Source: Burhinus oedicnemus (Eukaryota; Chordata; Aves; Charadriiformes; Burhinidae). Taken from it: DNA of 64,000 nt. The stretch is taken from assembly GCA_008921705.1 (NCBI GenBank), contig VFFE01007081.1, positions 711,449 to 775,448 of the forward strand. Reading direction: 5' to 3'. Position numbers and translations under genes: made by a program. Positions 51,153 to 61,215 of the stretch are shown here, piece by piece (position 1 is the stretch's first letter; each line of letters begins with the position of its first letter). The notes beneath the pieces are model-generated. The model saw only the letters and a program-made list of their open reading frames with translations, made no database searches and had not been told where the DNA came from.

Positions 51153-51199
51153 TGTTCTGTTCTGTTTTGTTTTGTTTGTTTGTTTGTTTGTTTGTTTTT
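51153..51199. repeat. TTCTG/TTTTG/TTTG tandem tract
   Basis: TTCTG and TTTTG pentamers grade into six TTTG tetramers, on the plus strand. A gradient of unit types of this kind is typical of a slippage-expanded simple repeat. Confidence 0.9.
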
Positions 51200-51708
51200 A
51201 AATATACATGTGACTTACCTTGAGGTCTGTAGGTTTTGTTGGTGTTTCAATGGATGAATACAAGAAAGTATTTTCTATTTTGAATGCTTCTCCAGAAATA
51301 ACTGTTTTTCCAGTTCTCATGTATAAAAACAGATTTAAAAATTTGCTTTCAGATTTTGTTGATAGAGGCAGGCTAGATTTAGTTTCTGTGAGACGGATTC
51401 TTAACATTTCATGTATCACTCAGCCATAGAGTACAAGGAAATAATAACACTGGGGACTTGTCAGCTTCCTTTTCTTTCTGATCATCAGGAAATGGCAATT
51501 GGTCCAGTTTATTGCCATGAGGGTCATTCTCTCTTCTGTCTGCACATGGATTGCATGTCTTTGGTGACTATAGCAATTGTATTTGTGGAACAGAAATATT
51601 AAGAAAGCAATGTTTCCTGTCTCTATTTAAGAGATTTAAAAATTCACTCAAAAAAAGCTGAAAACAGAAGGGACAATTCTGCTGTGGCATCAGTCAGCTG
51701 TTCAATTA

Positions 51709-51921
51709 ATGCCATCAGATGCTCTGCCCAGTGACCTCAACTCTTGGCTGAACCTGGCCATGACCTCCGGGTCTCCCCAGCTCGCCTGGCTTGGGCACAG
51801 TTGGACCAAGCCCAGGCTGGTGAGGCTCTGTCCTGCCCTGCCCTGGGGTCCCCCTCAGCTCCTGGCTCCCCAGCCTTCAGGGAGCAGCTGGCCCATGCAG
51901 CACCCTGGCAGTGGGCTTTAG
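51709..51921. other. GC-rich, CpG-poor block
   Basis: About 210 bases are rich in CTGG/CCTGG-type words (for example ctgtcctgccctgccctgg near 51828-51846). There are only about two CpG sites, so it does not look like a CpG island. It could be a decayed repeat or an isolated exon-like fossil; I do not recognise it. Confidence 0.45.
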
Positions 51922-52491
51922 TTGATGCTATTTGGCTTTTACTCTTCTGCTTTTCCTTGCCCATAAACACAGCAGTTTTACTTAAGGGAAGGTTTTGCAC
52001 AGTGGCTTTCAGATTTTCTTTGCATATCTCCTGCTACTGCGTGAAGCAAAATGGCAATTATCTATTTTATGTGAGTCCATACCCCTTCCTCTTCTCTGGT
52101 TGGATTCATGAATGGAAAAGGAAAAATACTTCTCTCTCACTGTGTCATGTAATAGGAAGGGCTGCTTACACGCTCTTTCGCAATTGTGCCCTTGGGCAAA
52201 AGCCAGACAAAATCAGGTTCTATTTTAAAAAATCTTACTTCAGTTTTCTATTAGTAAGTTATGACATCATTACTAATTGATAAAATTTGATCCTGGGAAC
52301 ACTTTGATTGTTTTGGGGTCAATTGATTAATAAAATATAAAAGAAGTTTGGCTTCTTAAATAAAGGCATAAAGCTTAAATTATAGCAGCAGATTTATTGT
52401 CTCCCTAGTTATATGATTCGTACTTTCTCTAATGACCCGAAGACAATGAAAGGAATAAGCCAAATTACCTGAAGGGAGATTGCATGGACCA

Positions 52492-52510
52492 TATAGCTCG
52501 CCGAGCTATA
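52492..52510. repeat. 19-base palindrome (tatagctcg-c-cgagctata)
   Basis: Perfect 9-base arms around a single C. The CpG in each arm is unusual in this CpG-poor DNA. It may be a dimeric protein-binding site or chance. Confidence 0.7.
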
Positions 52511-54823
52511 AGATCTGCAGGAGTCCCTTCCACCCTAAATCATTCCATGGCTGCGTAAATAAAGGGCAAAAGCATAGCCTCTACATCAGAAGCAAAGCCC
52601 CCCACTCTTTCTTGGGAAAGATGCATATTAAGAGAAGTTTTCATCAGGAAAATGCCCAATATCAGAAAAAATATCCATACCTATTGCCTGGAAGAAGTCT
52701 TCCAATTCAAGTACAACTTGGCATCTAGAAGAAAACAGCTGTCCTCTCAATCTCCAGTACAGAATTAACAAAGAATAATTCTTTGTTTAATCCATTTTGA
52801 AATTAATCTGATTATCTTGTGCATTAATTTGGTGATTTGGTAATTTAGATGCTTTGAAGAGTGGAGGCCTTCTCAGTTGTGACTTTGCTGCATTTTTGTA
52901 TTCTTATTTAGTCTAATGAAATGTCAGTATTTTATTCAATGGTACATTTACTTAGTTATAGGTTGGCTTGACCATATAAAAAGTATATGGAACTATTATA
53001 CTTCTGCAGTTTTAAGCATGCTTCAACTACCTATAAGAATACATACAGGCTAAGTAAGATTTTGGCAAATCATTCCAGTCTTTTTCTAAACAAACATGTG
53101 TTCACTTAACAGTTTTTATTAATGTTTATAACAGGTTAGCAAGTTCTACCCTGTTTTCATAATATCTTCAATATACCTTTCTGATTAGCATAACTTACAG
53201 TGAAACCTATAGCTTTTAGAAAATCTTCCCTTATGCTGTTCTCTCAAACACTTGGATAAATCTGCATATTAGTAATTTTTTTTTAACAGAAGAAAATTAT
53301 TCAATAGGTGCTGTTTTTAATTCCTAGTCTGTCAGGCTGGTAGGCAGGTATTGCTGTATGCAAACTCTGTGTTTAAATACGCATCTTGCTATGGTTATTC
53401 CATGCCCCGGATACCACAAAATAAGGTTACTATGGGATGCCGTGTAATAGCATTCAGCTACTGCATGCTAGCAGGAGCCTGTGTGGACCTTTTCTTTACA
53501 TCAATGAGTATCTATCATCCTAGCTTTCTTGGTGATGCCAGCATGACGGCTAGAAGGAGTAACACTTGAACAACCTGAATTATAAACTTGCAATCTAGTC
53601 TTTAATAAGCAGCATTTAAACAAGATGGCACATTTCAGTGGTTCCTCTAAGCAAGATACCTGATCATTTCCAGTTATGTTCTGGGCATATTTTGATTTAA
53701 TATGGATTGGATGCCAGACACCCAAATGCCTAAAAGGCTGCTATTGTCCTGCCATAGCTCTGCTTGATAAGGCAGATATACTCTGAAGTAGAGGTTAGCT
53801 GGGTGATGTAGAGCTAAGTTTGGTTCAGACAGGCAGATGATTGTACTTAGATTTCTTATTTCATATCTGTGTAGCTACATGAATAAACATTTATGACTTT
53901 AAGAAAGCAATAAATTCAGAAGACTAAATCAATAATACTTTTATATATTTTTGAAGTGCTTTATAACAGTTCTTTGGGTCAAGTATAACAGTATTGCCTG
54001 AACAAAGTGGATTATTAAAAAAATATTCAAGGCATTACACCTATTCAGTAACTGTTTGTCAATAGATTGCTTAATTTTCAGGTGACTTCATTATTCAAAT
54101 TATTCATTGTTTTCTTGGTTTGCAAGTGGTTTATGAACTGTTCATTGCAGACATGATGCAATTTTGCATTAGTAGGCTACCCACATCTGATAATTCTACT
54201 TTATTTATTCTATGAAACCTTAAAATATTCCTTGATTCTCTCACTAGATAGTTGCTTAAAAAACTCACTAGCATAGTATGAATTGGATATTTTACAGATG
54301 AATATATAATTCCAGGTGAACCATTTATGAATATTTGAGTGAAAAATTTCTTATAAACATTCATAGTAATCTCAATGTTCAAGTATCTACAGAAAATGAA
54401 AAAGAAAGAATGGCAGATATGGTCAAATTTAAAATAGCTTTTGCAGAAACAGCTGTTTATGGAAATTTTCTTCTAATATATGTTAACTTTGATTAATAAC
54501 TTCACAAATTTTGTGATTCTATCATGGGTTTCATCATCTTTCACCTTCTGTTTTCCACTTTATTTGATACGATGTTTTGAAGCCCATGATATTATGCTTT
54601 GGTATGGAATGGATAACATGCTCTTATCTACAGCTACCAGTTCCTCTGCAGACATGGTTTCATTGAAGAGCTATCAAAACAATGAGCAGTTCCTGCATAA
54701 ATATGTGTGTAAATGTTCAGTTTTCAAGCACGAGTGTGGAAATAGCGTTCCAGAAACCTTGTATAGATATAGAAATAGGATATATGCAAACCAATAATAG
54801 CAACCTGATGCAAGATGTAAGAT

Positions 54824-55186
54824 TGTCCTGGTTTCAGCTAGGAAAAAGTTAATTTTCTTTCTAGGGACTGCTGTGTTTTGGATTTGGTATGAGAAGAATG
54901 CTGAGGAATGTTGATAACATTCCAACATTGTTTTAGTTGTTGCTAGGTTATGGTTTTATTAGTCAAGGACTTTTTCAGCTTCCAATAGAAGCTGAGAGGG
55001 AGCACAGACAAAAGAAGCTGACCAGGGGGATATTCCATACCATAGATGTCATGCACAGTATATATCAGTGGGGGTTGGCTGGGGGGCAGGGATCCATGAT
55101 TGCTGCTTGGGACAGGCTGAGCAACGGATCATCGGTGGTGAGAACGACTTGTGTTGTGTCATTTTATTTTGTATATCCTTTTACTA

Positions 55187-55227
<41 letters not shown>

Positions 55228-55412
55228 ACTACTACTACTACTACTACTATTACTATTTTTCTCTTCTGTTACTGTTCTATTAATCTGTCTTTATCTCAAC
55301 CCACCAGTTTGGGGTTTTTTCCCCTCCTTTTCTCCCTACCCTACTGAGGAGATGAAGGGAGTGAGTGAGCAGCTGCGTGGTCCTAGTTGCTGGCTGGGGT
55401 TAAACTACAACA
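54824..55412 (+). mobile_element. Solo LTR of an avian endogenous retrovirus
   Basis: The element begins tgtcctggtttcagc and ends ggttaaactacaaca, that is, TGT...ACA termini over 589 bp. Internally it shows 'tgttttggatttggtatgag', 'gtcaaggactttttcag', 'gatattccataccatagatg' (a conserved U3 block) and a TATATAT box at 55059-55065. It also has 'ttgtgttgtgtcatttta' and 'ctgtctttatctcaacccac', all in the order I remember for a common LTR family of bird genomes. The flanks AAGAT (54819-54823) and AGGAT (55413-55417) look like a 5-bp target duplication with one mutation. The polyadenylation hexamer position has a decayed ATTAAT (55279-55284). No viral coding sequence adjoins it, so it is a solo LTR left by LTR-LTR recombination. 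The exact subfamily is not assigned. Confidence 0.88.
55183..55256 (+). repeat. (ACT)n(CTG)8(CTA)n trinucleotide array inside the LTR
   Basis: About seven ACT units (55183-55203) are followed by eight CTG units (55202-55225, sharing a boundary) and then seven to eight CTA units before it degrades to tattactatt. It occupies the place where this LTR family, as I remember it, has an AT-rich trinucleotide run between R and U5. It creates spurious homopolymeric open frames. Confidence 0.95.
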
Positions 55413-55598
55413 AGGATGTCTGCTTTAGATCTGCATATTTGAAATTTGATTTTCATTGAAAAAAGGCCTATAAACTCTGGGTATATTCTTTTAAGCATTA
55501 CCATATGAGATGGTAAGGGATGGCTTGGAGAAATCACATAAGAACATAAACCACTGAAGAAAAATTCTGGACTATCCTATGAAAGTCAACATCTTGGA

Positions 55599-55662
55599 GA
55601 AATCTAAAGGTTGGAATTCAAGTTATTTTTGAGCTCAGCACAGTTTGTTTGGAAATGGAGAT
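55599..55662 (+). repeat. Dispersed repeat, copy 1
   Basis: Matches 57712-57776 at about 80 percent by eye, sharing 'gaaatctaaagg', 'ttcaag', 'cagcacagtttgt' and 'ggaaa' in the same order and spacing. Family unknown. Confidence 0.6.
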
Positions 55663-56779
55663 GGTAATGTGATTCTAAGATGTTTCTCTATTTCCCTGTT
55701 CCTCAGCACCTCAACAAACAAAGCAAGGAGAGAAGAAATGCGCTTCTCCTTTTTCTGCTTGTGGTTAAGGAAGACATCTATAAATGAATCTTTTAGGAAG
55801 CTCAACTAATTCACATCCAAGCATCCAGTAAGCTCTGCTGGAATGGTATGGAGCAGACAGGGCCGTGTCTTTACCTGTTCTTTTTCTTGTATGTATACCT
55901 GTAGCTTTCCATGTATTTCCAGCCTGTTTCCTGTCCATATAGTATCTTTCTTTCCAGTCCTTCAGGTCCAGCCCTGAGACTTGAGTAGTTTGTAGTTGGC
56001 TGGAGCAGAGGTAAGAAGCACTCTATTCCCCTTTATGCCTTTGCCTGGTTGCACAGAAAAGACCTTAGTCTCTTAAGACTTTCAGACAGGATGGAAGTCT
56101 TAACAAGAATATTTCTAGCTATCCTCCTTGAAAAGGGACTACAGCTGAGCTCTCTGTGGCAGGAACTACCTCTTACTATCCATATTCATTCTTCAGTGGA
56201 GTCTTCTTGCACATAATTTGCAACACAGCAGCAGCAAGGGGATAAAAATATCCCCAGGGACTGGTACAGAGAAGCAAAGATAAACATTTCTATTTTCAGA
56301 TTTGGGTGTATTAATAAGACGTTAAAAATCTTGGATTTGGCTGCAGATACTGGAGGCCAGGAGGACCTTATATGAGGCACAATGCTAAGATTAAGGCTTC
56401 CTATTTTTGTGTGTTTATTTAAAATTGGATACTCTCCTCCTCCCTACACACATGCTTTCATTTGGAAAAGATATTGCACTTTCATGATGCCTCATGTTGT
56501 GAATTTCAAATATGCAGAGCAAGGATTCAATCCTCTTGACAGTCAGGGGTGAGAGCATGTGTACACCTTTTGAAAAATCAGCTATTGCCTTAGAGAATAT
56601 ATGCATGCTTGTTGGTTTTCCAAGATATGCACCATTGCGCACCCTTGAGAATGGTAAAACCTTTCCTGCATAAAAGCAGCAACTACATTTACAAAAAGCT
56701 GCATGTGCCAACCGTGTCAAGAATCTTCACTGTAAAAACTCCCCAAGATAACGCCTGCATGATAGGAAGTTAAATTACA

Positions 56780-56800
56780 TTATGTAAATTGCATGCAAAT
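56780..56800. promoter_or_regulatory. Adjacent PAR-bZIP-like and POU octamer-like words
   Basis: TTATGTAA (56780-56787) is a full PAR-bZIP/NFIL3-type palindrome, and ATGCAAAT (56793-56800) is a full POU octamer; they lie 5 bases apart. Both are AT-rich words that can arise by chance in this composition. The close pairing is the only support. Confidence 0.3.
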
Positions 56801-57711
56801 ATATGCACTGCATAGGATAATTAAAACCTTCCTAAATACATATTTGCAAAATACAATCCATCATGGTCCACGAGGTTATAATCTACATTTTTTAAATGAA
56901 CGATACAAAACCTCTGAAAATTCACGCAAAAGTGAATGATAATAATTTGAAACATAATGACCTATCATTTATCAACTTGAGTTCTTTAGAGTGTCACTCA
57001 TTCAAAAAAATCCACTGATTCACTAAATAAAAATTGGAAGCCCTTACCAACAATTTGTGCTTGCATAAAATATAAGAACTAATGTGCTACTGTGACTGTG
57101 TGGCTTCAGTAATTGTGGATGGGAAGTGAAAAATTGTGTATGCAATGTTATGAAACAGAACCTGGCAAGAACAGAAAATTTACTAAGAAATATGACAAAG
57201 CGCTTGCAGAAAGTGGCCTTGGGAGTTATTTTTAAACTTCATCTTTCAATTTCTCTCAGAAAATAGCATCTCTTGTAGGACATTAGGGTTCAAACCATGG
57301 TGGGTACAGGTAGCTGTCTCAAAGGGAGCAGGGTTAACTGATAAATCATACCAGTCTCTTTCTGAGTCATGCTGGTGGTCTCTAGAGATGTCCAGCCCAA
57401 GTCCTGACCAGGTTTGACATGCTCTTCAGTCTATAGTCCATAGCAAGATTACAACCCACAGTGGCATAGTAGCGCTGTGCGAGTTATGAGTCTAAAATCA
57501 GTAACTGCACAGTCTGGCACCAAATGCTCCTCTTGTACCTTCTCTTGTGTATGTGGGAGATTGTCAAGGCAGCAATCTTTTCTCTCCCTCTCATTTTCCA
57601 TTGCCCTCCCAGAAGGAGCTTCAGTGTTTTTATCCTCCTGCTTCCGGTTTGCAGAGCTGCTATTCCCATGATGCTTTCAGCTGACTTGAGTGAGGACTGA
57701 CCTACAAAGGT

Positions 57712-57776
57712 GAAATCTAAAGGCTGGAGTTCAAGGTACATTGAGCCCAGCACAGTTTGTAGGGAAAGGGAACAGG
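57712..57776 (+). repeat. Dispersed repeat, copy 2
   Basis: Second copy of the segment at 55599-55662, in the same orientation and 2.1 kb away. The similarity fades on both sides. Confidence 0.6.
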
Positions 57777-59007
57777 TACAAATCTCACAGTACCTTGTTA
57801 TGCCTGCTGCAAAAGACAGGCAGCTTGGGAAGGTGATGACCTCCATCTATGCCTGCAGGAGTAAAACTACTGGCCTAGAACCTCCCTCACCACCGCTTTT
57901 TTTTCCTTTCATCTGGCAAGATTTAGTGAATCTAATTCTTCTGGTTTTAAGGAGGTCAGTCAGTGCTCAGCAAGCCTCAGGTTATAGCATGACAGCATAT
58001 AGCCTTTCAACCTGGTCTTGCCAGAAGTGAGATACAGGCTTCTCTGTAGCCATGGGACTAATCTCCTAGATTGCCAGGATTTATCACACAAGTAAAAGTA
58101 AAACTATGCTTTTTAAGAATTCATGGTTTGGCAACTGAAGAAAGCTGTCCCACCTTTCAATGTAAGTATATAGTACTGATGAATTAGCAGAATGAATGAG
58201 TGCAAAACCGGCCTTTTTTTCTCATGTTTGAAATAATGCTCATTAACAATAATGATCAGCACCTTTAAGCTGACATTGGTGACCACTGGGATTGACTGAC
58301 AATGCCTGAGCCTAAGGAGGAAAGTCACTTTGCCAGTTGCTGACTTGTGAATATTTGACAGTTTCAATTTTCTTTACACGGCATCTTCTGTTTGAGGCAT
58401 GTGTTACGCAGACACCGAATATCTCTAATAGAGTTCCTTATTGCCAGACAATAGGTCCATCCACCTTCACAATAAGCTAATTGTGTTTTTTCTTCCCAGT
58501 ACATCAGGCTGGTAAAATAAATAATTTTTTTTAAAAGTTTACTCCCAGAAAAGGACAGCTAAGCAGCCAGCTACAGTACTGTCTGTGAATTACTCTGGGC
58601 CTGATTCTGCCACCTGTGCTCATACCAAGTAACAACACTGATTTTTTTGGTGGAGCTGCTTATGAAATTATTCCACCTGCCACACTGGTACTTTCTGGGT
58701 TGGCCTTATGCTGAGCTCTGAGCTTCCGTCCGCTCTGCCAGAAGAGCAGGCAGGAGGCCATCACAGTCGTACAACTCCTGCACGTAGGCAGGAGAATCCG
58801 TGCTGGATTTTCCAATGGGACGCCATCAGAAAAGACTTTTATAAAAAGAGAAAACTGAATTTGCAGGCTTCCAGGTCTGTCCATCTCTGGAAATCCAGAG
58901 CACTGGCTTTTATCAGAATCAAATAACAAATTATTTAAGCTCCACTTATCACTGTTTAGGGGTTTATAGAATTTTGAAATGCTTCTAAATAAGCAATGTC
59001 TGACCAC

Positions 59008-59033
59008 CACACAGAAAGATGGCTTTGCAAAAA
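59008..59033 (+). repeat. 26-base direct repeat, copy 1
   Basis: The stretch cacacagaaagatggctttg and its A-rich continuation recur at 60853-60878 with a single C/T difference. Confidence 0.7.
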
Positions 59034-60852
59034 AGCGCTTTCCATGTAAAATGTCCAGCCTTTTATTTATATAATCCAACATATAATAATTGTCCTTAAA
59101 AATAAAGATATTGACGTATATAACAAAATGGCATGGCACTTTATTGAATGTTAAATTCTTGGAGTGGTGCTGTCCTCATATTTAAATCTATTAGAAGTTT
59201 AACATAACAGCAGGCCAGCTGGCAGCCTTCAGAGCAATGGTAAGGCGGCATTCAGAAACGTGCTCTGCGGGGATGTGTATCGACGTGACAAGAAAAGTAT
59301 ATTGACATGGGCTTTAGTTTTGTGGAAAGGAGAGAGAGTCAAAAATATATACACTGATCCTTTTGTGTCACAGTTATGGTCACCTGGGGCCCTGCTACCC
59401 TACTCGAGTCAGGTATCTGCGGGGAACCTCTGCAAAGGTTGAAAGTTTAAAACTAATGTTTCCAATTTACATAGGTATAGCTACATCTAACGTTGTTTTC
59501 AAAGTGGCTAAAAATATCCACTAGCATAGGAACAGAAGCCATCCAAAAAAAAAGAGATGGAAATTATTATCATGTGATTGATTTATTTGGTTTTATCATG
59601 ACAAGAATATCAGCCGTAGGCAGAAGAATTATTGCAAAAATAATTCATTTAGCATTTATAAAGGGCTTTTTGCTCTTAATTTCTTTTATATATTTTATGA
59701 CTTGGCCAATACAGCATAAAAAACGCCCCAAACAACTTATAATAAATGCAAACTTCTTAATAAAACATTACCTTAGCTAATGCAAAGGGAGTTGACAAAG
59801 CTGCCAATGATGCAGCCCTCCAGACAGAGAAGTCTAAATCAGTTGCCTTCTACAGCTTTGGTCCACCAGATCAAGCCTTGTAAGGGTGCAGGGATCAAAT
59901 TGCCAGTCAGTGTCTGCAACTGACAAACGTGTTTCATTTTGTTTATCTGTGAAAGGATGCGGCCTCCTACAATAATCACAGGGCAACTAGTCTTCACAAA
60001 CAACAGCATGTTTTCTTTTTGCATGTTTGCTTATTTGGAAAAAGCATCTGGAATAGTAATGCTCTGAGTGCTGTGTGGGGAAGCAGAGCAGAGCTGCTGC
60101 TGCATAGTTTAAGAGTTAAGTCCTGGGGAGATGAAAATAGAAAGCCTGATTGCTGGTTGTCTCATCAACCCTTGTGAAAAGCAGCTGACAGTGTTCATGT
60201 TTGGGAGAGGAAATTGGAAATCCATTACATTTCTCGTGGTATTTCAGTCACAGGAATATATGTGACTGCAGTTCAGAATGTACAGAGAGGCTAAGATGCT
60301 GAAGCCACAATTCAGAAACGTCCATTGTCACACATTAGCAGAATAGTAAACTGGTTAAGAAAAAAACCAGCTTTGTTTCTTCAAGCTCAGTCTGTGATAA
60401 TGGGATATAGGACTTCTGAAGCTAGATGGGATAGCTCTGGGCTTTTTCCTGTTCTGCTTGATTTTTGTTTGTGATTGAATGCTGAAATTTGATTTTGGCA
60501 CCATGAATGTCAGCCACCAGACTGGGACTTGGAGCGAGAGTAGCTTGCAGAATACCAGTGACCATCTTGTGATTGTGATAAACACCACAAAACCATAACA
60601 AAAACAGTTGGTTCTTTCTCTCCTAAGAGCGAACAGAGAGATTGCTGGTTTGACACCCACATGGTTGTCCCTCCCTCACTGTTTCTGTCTTCACACTTTA
60701 AACCCCCTCACAGGGCTTCAGATCAACTGCTGCACAAGATACCTGGCATGTTTCAAGGCCAGAAAGTCACACAAAACCTACAATGGACACTCATCAGGGA
60801 AGGCAGTTTGGGTGATGCGATATTGAATGGATACTGAAATCTGCAGTAAAGG

Positions 60853-60878
60853 CACACAGAAAGATGGTTTTGCAAAAA
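60853..60878 (+). repeat. 26-base direct repeat, copy 2
   Basis: Second copy of 59008-59033, in the same orientation and with one mismatch. Confidence 0.7.
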
Positions 60879-61180
60879 GTGTTACTTGTGGTGCTACTTG
60901 CTACTCAGCAGGATAAAAGAAGGGAAGTAGGTGGAAAGTACTCAATTCTGACAACAAAAGAATAGTATACGCTGCCTTTTTTTAATGAGATTTCATTTTT
61001 CCATTGAATCAGCTATTGGTCTTTTGATTCTGTCACTAACATGCTCACTGTCATCTGGTCTTCAGTATTGTGCTGTTGCCCAGCATTAGAAATTTCAATT
61101 TTTTTAACATTGTCTTCTGGAACACCATCCATTTATTCATAGAGCACTACAGTTGCACAGTTCCCAGACAATCCTTTTTT

Positions 61181-61182
<2 letters not shown>

Positions 61183-61212
<30 letters not shown>
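61183..61212. repeat. Poly(T) run, 30 bases
   Basis: Homopolymer preceded by TTTTTTCC. It could be the antisense poly(A) of a retroposed sequence to its right, but I could not identify one. Confidence 0.85.

Positions 61213-61215
<3 letters not shown>

Larger units (their letters stand above)
51200..54823. other. Noncoding stretch with a GC-rich block
   Basis: Contains the GC-rich block described separately (51709-51921) and a 19-base palindrome at 52492-52510. The frame of about 178 codons at 51744-52280 begins at TTG, is GC-rich only in its first third and resembles no known protein. I do not consider it a gene. Confidence 0.55.
55413..61182. other. AT-rich noncoding stretch with candidate conserved elements
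   Basis: No gene recognised. It contains two diverged direct-repeat pairs (55599-55662 with 57712-57776; 59008-59033 with 60853-60878) and two AT-rich low-repeat segments, at 56760-57010 and 59560-60060, that look like conserved noncoding DNA. The 159-codon minus-strand frame at 58660-59139 has no domain resemblance. Confidence 0.55.

Noticed and set aside
51744..52280. 178-codon plus-strand open frame
   Set aside because: It starts at TTG, its length comes from the GC-rich block, the rest is AT-rich and featureless, and no domain or exon signals are visible.
55068..55459. Open frames with runs of Thr/Ala, Tyr/Cys or Leu
   Set aside because: They are translations of the CTA/CTG/CTA microsatellite inside the solo LTR, not proteins.
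58590..58650. Possible scrap of an old amniote repeat ('gggcctgattctgcc')
   Set aside because: The resemblance covers only about 20 bases, too short to support a repeat call.
58660..59139. 159-codon minus-strand open frame
   Set aside because: No resemblance to a known family, composition as expected from AT-rich noncoding DNA, and no promoter or splice context that can be defended.
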